A stretch of DNA of 64,000 nucleotides, from the NCBI GenBank assembly GCA_964034945.1, contig OZ035961.1, positions 17,685,243 to 17,749,242 of the forward strand. Direction: 5' to 3'. This stretch comes from Chrysopilus asiliformis. Taxonomy: Eukaryota; Arthropoda; Insecta; Diptera; Rhagionidae. The position numbers were made by a program, and so were the translations under genes. Positions 22,791-36,171 of the stretch are shown one piece after another. The notes beneath the pieces were generated by a model. It was not told the origin of the DNA. It did not search any database and was given only the letters and a program-made list of their open reading frames with translations. Numbering within the stretch: the stretch's first letter is position 1; every line of letters begins with the position of its first letter.

Positions 22791-25700
22791 AAAAATTTTT
22801 TTCCAATTTTGACAAAAAACTCGTTATTTTATTGTCAAAATTGTGAAAAACTTTTGCAAAAAAAAACTTTAATCAGATTCGAGCTCAGCGACCCAAAAAC
22901 CCTTCAAATGCCAGTTTTTCAAAGGAATAATGGGAAAAATAATATTTGCATTTAATTACAGGGCCTTCGTTTTTAATTTTATTTTACCAAAAATTCAAAT
23001 CTCAATCTTACGGAGTTTTCAGAGTGTGTAGCTATGAAACTCATTGCAAGACTCGGGCCCATATTTTTGTCTGTCCAACATGTGTTTTCCACTCGATAGC
23101 TCGGACTTGGTCCGAAAAAAAGGTAGCCACACATGATGAGACCTGGTAACCAGTAGGACCCAAATCACCCCCGATTCCCAAAAAATCCCGAAATCGAAAG
23201 GAAATTTTTCGACTGTATAGCAGCGATGATGGTGACTTAGGTTGAAAACCCAAGAAACACGTCCGTTTGGGTGGGTGCAAGTGCATTCAACGTCCCTAGA
23301 ATTGCAATTATCTTCGAACGTGACAATATTTTATTATTTTCAATTTATTTTCAATGTGCGAGGTCCACATGTGGTTATTCCATATATACGTTTCGTTTCC
23401 CGTTCCCAGTTTTCCGTGACACAACGTTTTCTTGAAGTTTGCCATTCCTCTGCCAACGTTTTCTTGAAGATGCCGGCAGCGCATTTCAGGTTGTCTTCAT
23501 TTTTGGATAACGTATAAGAAAATTGCCACTGGGAAAATTCTGCACATCACATTTCTCATAAATTCCCACCCACAAAAGTAACGCCCGAAGGTGGATGAAA
23601 ATTCACACCACCGGCCGCCCACAATTCATATTGGATATCATTATAGGTTTAAGTCCTTTACTATTTCGTATTTCGTCCCCATGACAGTATTTCACTCAAT
23701 TTTCTTACGATTATTTTTATTTTTTTAATTAAATGATTTATACTTGGTTTCGCGCACATGAAAATCCTCGAGCCACCCGAACAAGGCGGTTAAATTAAAG
23801 GATTTCCCTGGATTTTCTACGAGACTATATGTACGTTGAAGAAAATTGGGTTTGGCAAGAAGGAGGATTATGGCAAGACGGTTTGCTAAACTTAACTTAC
23901 CCAAGGAAAATTATTGTCAACGGAGACAGTTTAATTACATGACATCATTTATCATTTTTTAGTTTTATAAAATCCCTATTGTTTGGTTTCCTTTAAGAAA
24001 ATTACTTTAAGATGGATTTTCAAAGCATTCCCGGGAAAAGCGACGAGAATCAGACAACAAAAACCAAAAAAAGAAAAACAACAAAGATTGCTGGTATGAA
24101 AAAATAGAAAACTCTGCAATTAAGAATTAAATTCGAGGACATGACTTGTGTATTAAGAGCGGGTTTGAATAGGGGAAAAATGTTTGAAAAAAAAATAAAG
24201 ACCACGAGAAGGAAAATTTCCATTAGATTTTCCGCTGTTTTTTCAAGCATTTTTTTTTAAATGAATGATAAAAAACCTTTTGCACCCTGCGCTGTTTTAA
24301 TTAATGAACTGAATTATTAAATAATTTTTTATCATACCGTGTCTCGTTGATTTTCCTTTTCTAATGCAGTCAAGCGTTTTCCCAGAAGAGATTACAAGGG
24401 AAAACTGAAAGCCGGGGGAGTGAGTAGAATGCGGGAATATTTAAATTATTGCGTTTTCCTTATGAAAAAACTGCTGGCCATGATAGAAAACGATTGCGAG
24501 GAATTTCTTTTTTTTTTCTCACTGCCACATCTTCATCCAGAATGTATTTTAATTTGTTGTGTTAATGAGGGAAAATTTTATTAATTAATTCCATTGATGC
24601 TTTTGTTGTTTTTCCATTCCACGTTTTTCACATCTTTGACGTAAGCCAAACGTAAAGTAGTATCAAAAATGTGAAAAAAATTATAAAGTTGTATCCCTAG
24701 CATGGATGTTTACCACTCTAATGATGATATTTATTATGACTACCGTAAATAAGGGATAAAAAATCTTCTTGTTTACTATCCTTGTTTTGTTCCTTTTTTT
24801 TTGTTGCAAGATGGAGTCATTTTACCTAACGTATAATTAATCTTGTTAATTTTTAAGGGACTTAAACGTCTGCTTATGATTCGATATCTTGAGAATCAGG
24901 GTATTTTTTTCTTCCGCAATGAAATATTTAAAAAAAGAACTCCCGAATTTCACGTTGATTCTAAGAACTAAGAACTAAAACCGACTGTAATTTGATACGT
25001 ATTTCTCATCATAAAAGTTCGTCACCTGATAACGGTCCTAGTAATTTACACGTAATTAATTGATTTTATTAGTTATAGTTACATGTATTCAATGTAATTA
25101 ATGTATTAAATTGTAACTAATGTAATTAAATAGGTAAAAACTTGGATTTTCCTCCAAAAAAATGTTATTATTAAATGCAGAAACAAACGGCAGAAAGTTG
25201 ACACAATTATGTGGTTGAAAAATATTCATCTTATAACGTGTACACTGCGAAACGTGTACATTGACAAGTAAACTATTTACCCTCTTAATCCAAACTAATA
25301 ATTTGCCCATAACCTCTACACCAGTTTTTGAGCTAAACATACCAGGGAAACTTGCTTTTATCTCATATTTTTGTTATTTACTTTTATGGCTTTTTTCAAA
25401 CTAAAAATTCTATTGGAATGTTTCAGTTTTTTTTTCACTATAAATTCATTTCCAACCAAGAACTCGATAAAAAGCAATCATAAAATCAATATTTCGTACA
25501 AAAAGTCAAAAGAAAACGAAGAAATGCTTAAAAAATGAAAATGAAGTAAACAAACTTCAAAGCCATTTTTGGCCTTAAAACCCTTTAAAACGACTCAATC
25601 CGTACAAGTTCACGGCAAAAATTTCAAGGGCTTCTTCTTAGAATTTCTTAATGCCATAAATTCAGAAAACAAGTAAACTTTGTACACGGAGTGTATGCCG

Positions 25701-26769
25701 AAGCAAATCCAAAAGACCGAAAGCAAGTCAACCACCAGTCCACAATCCACTAAAGCCCTTCGAGTATGCCTCTATATCTATATGTATGCCCATGCCTAAA
25801 CCTGAACGTAATGTCTATACCTCCTTTGATTCAAGAGCTATTCCCCAAACGATGACGACGACCAACAACCGAAAAACCTCTATTTTGAAGCAAAACAAAA
25901 ACGTGAAAACGTAATAAAAACGTTTCAAGCTCATTCAGAATTGAAAAGCCACCCACCACCACCAACCCGCAACAAATCCCTAAATATATATATTGGTTGG
26001 CTGTCGTACATAGGCCTCCTTGAAAAGGAAACACGAAGAAAAGGAAAAGCAACGACACAATTTATGTAGACGTCCATAAATTTTATCTGAACAAGCCGTT
26101 CCACAAAATACTTACATACGACGAAAAAGGATATTCCACACAAATATCAAGCAATGAAGAAAACGTCACAGACACGATGAAAATCCGAGAGTACAATTTT
26201 CGGCCTACGAAGCTGCCAACAAAATTTCCCAACCTACCGCAATCAACATCGGCATCACATCCTGCTGGGAAAGTTGTGCTGCGATAAGACTGGAATTGTC
26301 CTTGGAAACGTCGGGACTCGCCATAAAAACGGAAATTCAATGTCGTCGAAGGAGGCATTCAGAAATATGCGCCCATTGACCTTGTACGATAAATGCCGAA
26401 CGAGCTATAGGCGAAAGGATCAGTTTCGGTTCCTTTATCCCAGATAATGTTAACGCACGCACAACAGATGTACGTTGAAATGTGTAGGCCTGGAATATAC
26501 AGTGGGACTTGAATAGTCGGCCTTCAATAGGGTGTGGGAAAAAAAATTAACGCCAGAAAATTATTTTTTGTGTGCAGGATTTTTTTTTGACGAATTTTTT
26601 CGGTGTTTTAAAAACTTTTGGTCTTAAAAATCTTACCGAGGCATTTTTCCAGACTTTATTAAAAATTCATTTCGTGTAAAATTTAAATAAATTAATAACT
26701 AAAATGTTTTTTTATTATTATGGGCTATCAAAAAAACACACTTATGATACAGAGACGGGCAGGCCTGCG
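22791..26769. other. non-coding DNA, no gene recognised
   Basis: Four kilobases without a supportable gene. The first few hundred bases may be the body of the minus-strand Helitron relic. An AT-rich block at 25045-25130 is dominated by 'gtaattaatgta' variants. The region 25690-26480 is less AT-biased and carries minus-strand open frames of 70-91 codons, but they have no motif and no paired splice sites. Confidence 0.5.
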
Positions 26770-26880
26770 GTAGTGTAACGACAATATTAAATCCCATACG
26801 AAAAATTTCGGAAAAACGTACGAGGAGAGGGTGCGGGGGCTGAAACAGCAAAAATTGGCGTGACGTATTTTAGGCCAGCC
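26770..26880 (+). mobile_element. G-tract MITE, right half
   Basis: Contains in order GGTAGTGTAACGACAATATT, 'aaatcccatacgaaaaat', a G-rich patch and the terminus GCGTGACGTATTTTAGGCCA. These match the interior and right end of the family; the left end is missing. Confidence 0.75.
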
Positions 26881-29085
26881 ACTTTATTTAATCTTTGCGA
26901 AAATATTTCTCCGCGTTCACAGTTAGCGAAATTTTGCGGCTTAAGACTTTTGAAAATATCAAGGGATCTCCTTGTAATAGAAGCGATGTTCGTTTTTCTC
27001 GTTAAAAACGGGTTCATCAAATTAAAGATCTCGTGGGCTTTCTTTTATGTCTGTACCATTACTGGTTTGTCTCGTCATTTTGTTTTTCGGAATTTCGGAA
27101 AACGAATTTGTAATTATTTTTCCAAACTCTATCATTTAACTGGCCTAATTAGTTTAAACAACATGACGTTACTTTTGTGTGCCAAATTTCAATTCAAAAT
27201 TCGGTTACCAAATTTGACCCTGACAGCCCTGAAAAAACCAAACTAAATAGAAGCTTTTAACCGAAAAAAACTCAATCCTAAACCGGTTTAACTGTGCATT
27301 GTAATAATATTATCTTTTATGTTGATACTTGATTTACAAACGACTCTTAATGCGTATAGCAATGTCGAATTCCTTGTATCTTGAAACATAATACATGCGA
27401 AAAGCCCCAGGACATCAACCTAAATTCACTAAATGTCCTCGAGATCTCACATAAACCTTTTAAGTATCTTCACGTGCCGTCACCTTACCAGATTTTCCTG
27501 CACTCAACCAGCCGACCTTGCGACACCTCTACGAATATTTTGCAACGATTTAAGAATAATTCTGTTTAAAAAAAAAACAAAAATTACATTAAAAATACTT
27601 CAACATGACTGTATGTTTTACTGGTCGTTGTGAAACTTTGGCACATTTTATACGTTTAAACTTCTTACATAAAATATCGGGAAAAACTTTAATAGCAAAA
27701 AAGGACATAAGAAAGTTTTTCAAAAATCTTTAGCAAGCGAGTCCTTGGGTATATTGAATCTTTGATATCAGAAACATCCAATATTGAGGGCCATAAAATA
27801 AGCTCAAAGTATTACATACTTAGTGATCCCAATCCTGTATCGAAATTCTGGTAGGATTTACTGGGATAGGACGGGGGCCAAGACCTGAATAACATTGAAT
27901 GGCCAGCGAAACAAGATTTCCAAACTGCTGCTAAGCAATGGATGGATGGACTGACTTGGAACTTTGGGATGCGGTGCAGCGTGCAGCCCTTTTTTTCGCT
28001 TTGACGTGGAAAACATAATTTTCCATTTAGTCCTTTTTGCACCATTTCTGCAATGAGTATTATCTATAATAGCAGCAGTATGTGTGCATTTTCTCGTTTG
28101 AATTTTTATATCCATCGTTCGAAAACGTTGCTGTTATTGTATTTTTTTTTTTCATAATAGGTACTTACGCCTGCTGTTGACGTGGTAGTTGTTGTTGGTG
28201 TAAAACGAGTGCTATTTACGTTTTATCGATATTAAGTGGCGAATAAATTGTCTATAAAGTTTTTCTACAATGAATACAACGATGTAAACAGTTGGGCAAC
28301 TAAAAACGTGGAATAAGAAAGGAGTAAATTCTGCAAAGGAGCACAAAATATAAATGGATATAACTTGGGAAATAATGTTAAGATTCTGTCGACGCTTAAG
28401 AAAAGTTACCAAATTGAGAATATTGTCATGTAATTTTCATGATAATGTCCAGCTGAGAAAGGAATATTAATTCACTAATTTTTCCCACAAAGAGGATAAT
28501 TTTGTTAAAAATGAATTCATTTTCCGATAGATAAGGTTGTTAACCGGCGGGAAATTATATCAATTGTGGTTAATTGCGTATTTTTAAGTTTAGTTTGTTC
28601 TTGCAAAGATTTTATTCATCGAAAAAAGAGTTGCAAGCCATATTCAGATAGTCAGCACTTCGTAAATTTTGACGAGAAAGGTTCGATTTTTCCCTAAAAA
28701 ATCATCCGAAGATCGGTTTTTTTAACACTTTCGTACGACGTCGAAACGTCGTCAATACACGACCACTTATTGTACTTTGAGTATTAAAATTTATATTCAA
28801 TGCGGGAAAATTAGTGTCGAATAGTGTCGGATGCCTTCAATATCTTACATTATTTTACTATTCATAAGCACAAAAATCAATCATGTTAGAATTGACTTTT
28901 TCCATTTTTTTTTTGCGTTTGACGTTGTAATCTTGTATAATTCTACACTTGGTTGAAGGTTAAAATTGGGCCTATAATATTTTTTGTGGTTGGTTAGAAG
29001 GAGCAGGGTGAGGGCCACAAAAATTGTGAATATAACTTATTAGTGTAATCGCATATCACGCCTTCTGCTGATGACAAGTTTCAAG
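26881..29085. other. non-coding DNA, no gene recognised
   Basis: The 128-codon open frame at 26860-27246 is AT-rich, has no recognisable motif and starts inside the MITE, so I do not call it. A CpG-rich mini-hairpin (ACGACGT/ACGTCGT, loop CGAA) lies at 28735-28752. Otherwise nothing is recognised. Confidence 0.5.
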
Positions 29086-29150
29086 TCTTACAGGTTTCAC
29101 AGTCCCAGTATTGTGATATTGTAGGTGCGGTAGCGGAAAGTAAAAGAGTT
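29086..29150 (+). repeat. CCTTACAAATGT family, diverged copy
   Basis: The sequence runs 'ttctgctgatgacaagtttcaagtcttacaggtttcacag...tattgtaggtgcggtagcgg'. The flanking blocks 'tctgctg(tt)gat' and 'tgtaggtgc(a)' match other copies, but the central CCTTACAAATGT is altered. Assignment is tentative. Confidence 0.4.
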
Positions 29151-29267
29151 ACGGAACTTTTTTTTTGTTAGTCAGATCTTTAAATTTTGACATACTTCAA
29201 CATATCCGATTGACTTCAAATTTTATCACACTTACTCCGGTGAGAGTCCAATATGTATGCACACTTA

Positions 29268-29402
29268 AAAAAACAAAATGGCGGCTATTAGGCGTCATGT
29301 GGTATAAAGTAAGTTGCCCGTGATGTGAGGTTTTGAATGAAAGATCTTCGAAAATCGCGCGTAAATTCGTTTTTTGAACCTCGGTAAAAACAAAATGGCA
29401 GA
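29268..29402 (+). repeat. 'AAAAACAAAATGGCG' dispersed repeat, second copy
   Basis: AAAACAAAATGGCGG at the start, 'gaatgaaag' in the middle and AAAAACAAAATGGCAGACGC at the end reproduce the layout of 18595-18985. Spacing between the two ATGGC blocks differs from the first locus, so units have been gained or lost. Confidence 0.7.
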
Positions 29403-32400
29403 CGCTCGACCCTATTTCATATTTCTGCGATAATTTGTATGCAATTTAGTATTGCTGTTACCTAACAAAGAAGCCCTTTTCCCCTCAACCATAAAATTTC
29501 ACGTATTTTAGGTTCAGCCACTCAGAAAAACTGTTAAGGATGCATGCATTAATGAGAATGCTCTTAAAATTTATAACCCACATTTTAGTTTTTCGGAGAA
29601 ATCTATCCCGCCGCTTAATTCTCTACAATTTTTAAGTGGGATTTTATGCTATCATCCGAAAATCGAAAATTCTCAGGGGTTAAATTTTTCAACAATCACA
29701 TATTTTAGTCTTCAAATTTTTTAATATCTCTATCAAATTTTAAAACATACTTTTCGATTACAATAATAAAAATTCTTAAAATACCAATTCCAGACGTGGT
29801 AGCTAGACTTACAATTTAATTAAAACCAATTTCGACGTAATTTTATTGTGTTATTTACAACATCTTATTTCGAATTATTCTTCGACACGTAATTTACAAA
29901 AAAGGAACTCTCCCCTTTCAATCTACACCATAATAAACTCAAAGCTTTCATCAAATCCATTCAATTCGTGCTTTTTTATCCATTTGTACTATAGAAATTT
30001 TTACAGCTCCATTGTATCACTTAAATGGCAATACAAGAAAGCTGTTCTTGATTTGATGGCCACCCGAAATGGAACTCTATCGCATACACAATCACATAAT
30101 AATCCTAAAGAACAACATGCTCGGGCAACCCCAACCCGACATGGCATCCACTTTACTCACCCGACATGGCACTAAAATAATAGTAACAACTTTTCAACGC
30201 CCGCCGAACCGAATGCTGTATGCGAATGTGATGGAAGTGTATAGCAAAACGATGTGATGAATGGAAATCAAGGGTTCGGGGTTGTGGTATTCAACTGCCA
30301 TATGGAAGTGGTATGTAGTAGTAGTCAGACAGACTTCTCCCAGATCCATCTAAAGTCAGTCAGATATACAGTGGGTTGGTTGGCTATCTGGCTTAAAACC
30401 GTCAAATCATTCATGAGGAAAACAGAGAACAACATTATATTAAAAAATAAACTCGAGAACACAACACTGAACAAATGGATGCCATCAGAATTGATGTTGA
30501 GACAACGATAGCATTCCAGTTACTCTATATTACTTCCATTCTCGTATAAGTATGATATAAAAATTCTATAATACAATCCCATACCCGGTTAAGGGATGAA
30601 ACCTTTTCAAAAAAAAAATCTTTTTTTTACTTAAAATCAGTAAAAAACGAACCACACAATACGCGAATTGAGTTTTTTTTGTTGATGGAAATGGGGTTTT
30701 GCTGAAGGGCGAATTCGGGGGTGGCATGTGTTCTATATAACAAAATCCTAGCGCGTATAAAAATTACAAAGTGAAACTGAAAGCGATGGACCGAAAACTA
30801 TGTGATATAGTCATGAATGACAATTCAAGGGAAAAAGAACGACGTCGTTTAAAGAGCATGCCACATCGAACAGATTACAGTGAAAATGCTATCGAGGATG
30901 ATGGCGACACTTTGGATCCCTGATTTTTTTTTAAAGACAGAACGACGAAATCCTGACAAAACGGATGTGTATCCGCTCAAGTCAAACGACGTGGTGATTT
31001 CAATGCCGACCGCCCATTCCATCAAACTCTAATCATTCTTTGCCCTGATTTCTATATTCATTCAAAATATTCAGGAATTTCAATTATGTGGATGGGAAAA
31101 TAATGATGGATTTTCAAAATTTCGGTAGAATTTTCTCTTAATAAAAATTGTTGATTTTTTCTTGGAAAAAACATATTCCAGGCTGAATTTTGATCAAATA
31201 TAAAAATATATCCATATTATCGGAAAAACCGTATATTATTTTGCGACATGTGAGTATATTTTCGATTTTCCTGGAAATGTTTTGTGACACAATTGAAACG
31301 TATTTTTTTTTTGTGTCCAAAAAATAGTTAAATTTAAGCTTCTTATCCCCCCTCCCGCCTACCCTCGCGTTGAAATTTTTTTACAATTTTTTTTTGTGTT
31401 AAATTAGGGCTTTCCTAATTTCACTAAAAACCTCTCTCTCCCTCTCCAAAAAGTGTCACGGGTTTTATGGGAAAACTAAAATCTAACGGTTCCAATGTTC
31501 TGCTTTAATGTGGAACTTTTCTTGGCATAATGGCCTTCTATAAATTTCTCAAAAACGGTTCATCACGATAAAAACCTTATAAGAATCGGAAAGTCAGCAA
31601 AATATACAAAAAAATCGCTTAGAATAGTTCTTTCTTGTTGCAATTACGTAAAACCGAGTTTAAAATTTTCTCGAAAACGGTATGTTCTATTGAAAAAATT
31701 TTCAAAAAGGACTTTTCCATGGAAAATGTTATAACAAAAATATTTATGATATTCTGTAATTTTCTTCGAAATTTTCGTCCCAATCTAATGCTTAACACCC
31801 AGCAGTGCTCAAGGATCCATCCATAACAGTGATGAAGCAGACACACATACGAAATGATGAGAGACATAACTGAAATTGTTATGATGTCCTTAACAAGTCC
31901 ATTGGATACGTGGCAAATGGTTCGTTAAAAAAGAATTTGCGAAGCGTAAAAAAACAAAAAATATATATACTGAAAGATATACAGCAATATATATAATCAA
32001 CTGAAATAGTATATTTATATGCCGTCATGATGTCCTTATGTAACCAGAAAAAGGACTCAATTCAACTTTAGCACGGAATATTCGTTAAGTGCCCACTGTT
32101 TGATTACGACGTGTTCTCACAATTCGAATCGCCTTGAGGCGGTTTTTTCGATAAAATATGATCTCTAATGATTTCTTCCATAAAAAAGGACTCCATCTAC
32201 AAAAGCTTCATGGCACGTTACAAAAGGAAATCGTTCAGGTTCATTGAACGATTGGCAAAAGGAAAAGCTATAGACATGTTTCAGTTATAGACCAGTAGTA
32301 ACAGGTGTTATATATGGGGCTGCCTCATGAAAGCCACCCCTTGTCCTCCACCGATCGTTTTATCTACTTTTGATAGCCTGACGTCGGTCGCCAATAAAGG

Positions 32401-33390
32401 AAAATAAATGAAAACTCGTACGAGAAAAATTCCCGGTCGATGGACGCAAAAACCGTCCGGAAAACATATCAAATAAACACACACATGCATACATATGACT
32501 CTCACCTTAGTCCAGACCGATTATAGACGATATCGATTCGGTATGATGTGTGGCTAAATATGGATATCTGTATGGGGCTACCTTTGGTTAAGATGAAAAG
32601 TTGTACGTATAAAGTCTCCATCCGGGCTGTCTCAAATTCGTTTGTGCTCGAAGCATGTAACATTCCGCATCACACAAATTGTAACAATTCACTTACCTCG
32701 CATGACTTCATATCCTTTTTTATTCCTTTCACATAGAAAAAATATTTTCTCGGGATAATTTTCCAAAGCCAAAACAAATTTTTCAATATCTGAAATTGTC
32801 GGTATATCAATAAATAGTGTTGGGAATTTATTTTGTCAAAAAGGACGAAGTTATAACCAACAAAAAGTTCATTGACTGTAGCACAGTTAAGGACAATTAT
32901 TAGCAGAGATCATACAAGTTTACCTGCTTACCAGTTCTTGATATTGGAAACTTTTGAAAAAGGATACAAAGTAAATTGGAAAAGTGGAAATTATTTTCAC
33001 CATTTCGAAGGGTGGTTTTTTTTATTGACAACCTCATAAGATAACCTTCGATCGTTCAAGAATCCTTCGACGAGGTTAATTTTTACTCCTGATCCTAATG
33101 TTGTCGTTTCCCCAGTATTTTGTTTACCTACGATCCTGGTCTGTAGTTTGCAGACTGGAAAATAAGAACACAAATAACTAATCGACCACATATGGAAATT
33201 GTGTTGATTTGAACATTTCGACAGAAAAAGGATTCAGTATTTTATGGTGTAGTAAGGAAAGTTAATTTATTGATATGGGCGTAATATTTACATTTCGCAG
33301 ACCGACCAATTTTGCTTATTGAATACCAAAACGTGAGTCAGATGTAAAGTAAAATTAATTGAAGTTCATAAATTTTAAAGTTTTGCGTAA
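29403..33390. other. non-coding DNA, no gene recognised
   Basis: No supportable gene. A 45-codon ATG-initiated frame at 30786-30923 is noted in the findings. C-rich and 'ctctctccctctcc' tracts with GTGTCACGGGTTTTATGGGA (31345-31470) look like an eroded G-tract MITE copy in minus orientation. Three AAAAGGAC octamers occur within 800 bp (32049, 32184, 32839). Confidence 0.5.
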
Positions 33391-33510
33391 GGGGCTGTCC
33401 ATAAAATACGTGTCTGTTTTCACTTTTAGGGAGGGGGGGGGGGGGGGGGGGGGGGGTTGCGTCAGTGAGACGGCGGTACTAAATTCCATACAAAAAAAAA
33501 TCGCGAAAAA
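33391..33510 (+). mobile_element. G-tract MITE with 24-G run, left part
   Basis: The left terminus GGGGCTGTCCATAAAATACG is followed by a G homopolymer of 24 bases (33433-33456), then GAGACGGCGGTACTAAATTC and a CATACAAAAAA...TCGCGAAAAAG block. The right terminus is not recognisable. The 82-codon frame crossing it owes its glycine run to the G tract. The tract length will vary between individuals and assemblies. Confidence 0.8.
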
Positions 33511-33744
33511 GCATGACGGGAGCAAAATGAAGGGAAGAATTTTTCATTTTATTTATGGTATTGACGTCACCTCGTCCTCTTTTCCCAAAACATTGTCCTC
33601 TATTTAAGGTGCTTGGGGCACTGCTTTTCTAGGGCGGCATTTTTCTGCCCGGAGTCCAATGTCAAAAAAACCAAAATATTCCCGGACGTCCTAATACAGA
33701 AAAAAGAAATACAGGTTTCGCCCTGGGGGCCGCTTTACGTTAGT

Positions 33745-33850
33745 ACAGCCCTGCCAGCGGTCAGAGTATCTGCTGTTGATGGTTTGTAAGCCTTACAAAT
33801 GTCAAAATCCCAGCATGATTTAAACTGTAGGTGTAAAATCAGAGATGCAA
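33745..33850 (+). repeat. CCTTACAAATGT dispersed family, copy 2
   Basis: Reads 'tctgctgttgatggtttgtaa', GCCTTACAAATGTCAAAATC and 'aaactgtaggtgtaaaatcagag', in the same order as the copies at 4.5 and 46.7 kb. It lies 20 bp from the next MITE. Confidence 0.7.
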
Positions 33851-33870
33851 ATTGCTTCTAAATCGCATTA

Positions 33871-33965
33871 AGGAGGCTGCCCATAAAACACGTCACACAT
33901 TATGGGGCTGGTGGTAGTGTGACGGCGATATTAAATGACACACAAAAGTTGCGAAAAAGACTAAT
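33871..33965 (+). mobile_element. G-tract MITE, left half
   Basis: The left terminus AGGAGGCTGCCCATAAAACA, CGTCACACATTATGGGGCTG and GTAGTGTGACGGCGATATTA are all family blocks in the right order, followed by a 'gttgcgaaaaagac' block. The G tract has decayed. The right end is lost in purine-rich sequence. Confidence 0.75.
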
Positions 33966-35569
33966 AAGAGGGAAAGGAGAAGGAAAGACGAAAATAAAGG
34001 TGAGTTCTTTTAAGAAGAGCCTAAAAGAAAGACTCCTGATCCCACTCTACCCTGCTTTTATCACTATTAAATATTTTATGTGTCTCAAAATTCATTTTCA
34101 TCGCCGAAAACAAAAAGTCCTTTTCAATCTTAACTTCGAATTCATCGACGTAAGTCCTATAAATTTATTCTGTTCAACAAACTATTAAAGTCCTTTAAGA
34201 TCCTTTCTGTTCGCCACATTAAATCTTATCATTGGTTTACAATCTCACGACGGGAATCTGTAATAAATTGCATCATTTAAAAAATCATTAATCAAAAAGG
34301 CAAGAGAATCACAGTTAAATAACAAATTTTTGATTCATCCTTGAATAAATCTCTGTCCAAACTTGATAAAAATTCATTCAGAATCCTCACACTCGCCTAG
34401 AATTATCAACAGCAAATAGCGAAATCCAACAGGAAAATATGTATCATTTTTAGTCCTTGACGGTTACCTCCACCACCATACCATTGTTTATAAATAGAAG
34501 TCCTTGTAAAGTGTGACCATTTGGACACTATATATCCATGAGATGGGATTCTAGGACTCTGGCCAGTCAGTTTTTTTTCCTGTGGTGTGGTATTGTTGTC
34601 GGAATATCATTTATCATTATGTATTTTTCGTGAGTGGTTTAATGTTGTGTAAAGTGATTGAGAATTTAAGGATTTACTACATGGCCATGGAATTGAGAAC
34701 AGGAATTGGACGATGATGGCGACTACGGCGGCTCCATTCTTTATAAATTTTATAGATAGTTGTATCTATAGATTAGAGTTTTTAGAGTAAATTCTCCTAC
34801 TATCAGAAGTGACGTTAAATCGTTAAATTTGTACACAGGGATAACATTTCGAACCAGGATAACGTTTGTGATATGGGCAAGGGCAAGTAAAATGGCCCCA
34901 GACACACTCTATTATGGAGAACCGATTCTACCGCAAGAACCAATCTATCTATAGATATAACGACGGGAATAGCCACGCACACACACATTGAGGTACTCCT
35001 AGTGGACATAAAAGGGAAAATAATTAATGGCATTGTTCATGGGGATAAGATATGTGAAGGAAATAACCTTTACGTGAACACTTTTATTACTATTGACCAT
35101 GAAACGAAGTAAAAAAAAATGTATTATCCATCGGGAAAAACAAAACTAACAAAAAGCGATAATTTAATGCGGAGCCAAATAAAAATTGGTGCATTTTATG
35201 TACGTATCCTGGCACGGTCAAACTTTATTGGAATGTGGAAAGTTTCTTGCGATACTATTAAAATACTTTATCGACTTGTTTTTGCTATTATCGACGTAAA
35301 AACGTTACCGAAATGAGACGTTTTTGTCCGGATTAATGTTTGAAGTGTGTTTTGTTTCGATTTCTATCAATAATCAAATTGTTTCGAATATTGTAAACCA
35401 GGAATTTTATTAAGGGTATTTTAATCTGGTTATTAGTGTTGTTATAGAAGTAGTAAAATTTCGTGGGTATTTTTTTTACTTGAATAGAATTGGTCAAATT
35501 AATTTGTTTATCACGAAAATGTCTTACCATTACCTACATATGTACGTGATAGAAAAATGCCGCCTTCTA
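33966..35569. other. non-coding DNA, no gene recognised
   Basis: No gene. A donor-like AAAG|GTGAGT at 33986 has no acceptor upstream at exon distance. A short (CA)n run lies at 34978. Nothing else is recognised. Confidence 0.5.
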
Positions 35570-35617
35570 GAAAATCGCGTTGTACCCGACGGAGAAAATC
35601 GCGTTGTACCCGACGGA
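35570..35617. repeat. exact 24-bp tandem duplication
   Basis: Two identical copies of a unit starting GAAAATCGCGTTGTACCCGA, offset by 24 bp. It is CpG-rich compared with its surroundings. The identity suggests a recent slippage or duplication event. Confidence 0.92.
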
Positions 35618-35790
35618 GAACGTCGAACATTCGCTTTTTAAACCACATTGGTTGAAAATTTTTAAACTAAATATTTTGAAAAATAATTTTAAACCCAAAA
35701 TAGTGGAGTGAAGTTTAAAAATTCAATTGTGCGCCAAATTCCGGGCAATAGTGAACCTCTTCAAATGAGGTTTATTAAGATTCCGTACTT

Positions 35791-36012
35791 CCCCCCCCCC
35801 CCCCCCCCTTCATACTACAAGCTTAGATAGATTTCAAACTCTGCAATAAGTTGTAACATTTGTAAGGTTTTTTGCAACTTATCAACAGGATTTTGGTGTG
35901 CAACTTAATTTTGGTGTGCATTTAAACCAACTGCTTGAATTTGTAATCGAAGCGTCCGCGTTTCATTTTCTTGTGTTAAGTTGGCTCCATCCGCCCCCCC
36001 CCCCTTCCCCCC
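35791..36012. repeat. C-homopolymer tracts (18 C, then 11 C + 6 C)
   Basis: An 18-base C run at 35791-35808 and an interrupted C tract at 35994-36012 lie 185 bp apart. By analogy with the other homopolymers they are probably interiors of decayed minus-oriented G-tract MITEs, but no termini are readable here. Confidence 0.6.
35841..35895 (-). repeat. CCTTACAAATGT dispersed family, minus-strand copy
   Basis: On the minus strand it reads 'cctgttgataagttgcaaaaa', CCTTACAAATGTTACAAC, 'ttattgcagag'. It matches copies 1 and 2 over the core and the left flank. Confidence 0.65.
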
Positions 36013-36171
36013 AATTTTCGGAAACACTTCAGGAAGTTTTGACCAAAAGCTGAGTCGCAAATGGATTTGCTACAATTGCACCTTTAATCTTCCAAATCTG
36101 TAAAAAAAAACTTTTCTCTTTAGATTTCGATTTAAAGAGATCAACCCCCGAAGCGAGTACCGCTTCTTTAA

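Noticed and set aside
26860..27246. 128-codon + strand frame
   Set aside because: It begins inside a MITE end, has low-complexity AT-driven composition, no recognisable motif and no splice signals.
28140..28175. Another fused splice site (TTTTTTTTTCATAATAG|GTACTT)
   Set aside because: ATAG is a weak acceptor end, GTACTT a poor donor, and no strong downstream donor follows within 100 nt.
32690..32705. Minus-strand GAG|GTAAGTG donor
   Set aside because: No pyrimidine-tract acceptor within exon distance on that strand, and the frame upstream is short.
33359..33607. 82-codon frame with a glycine run
   Set aside because: The glycines are the 24-G homopolymer of a MITE.
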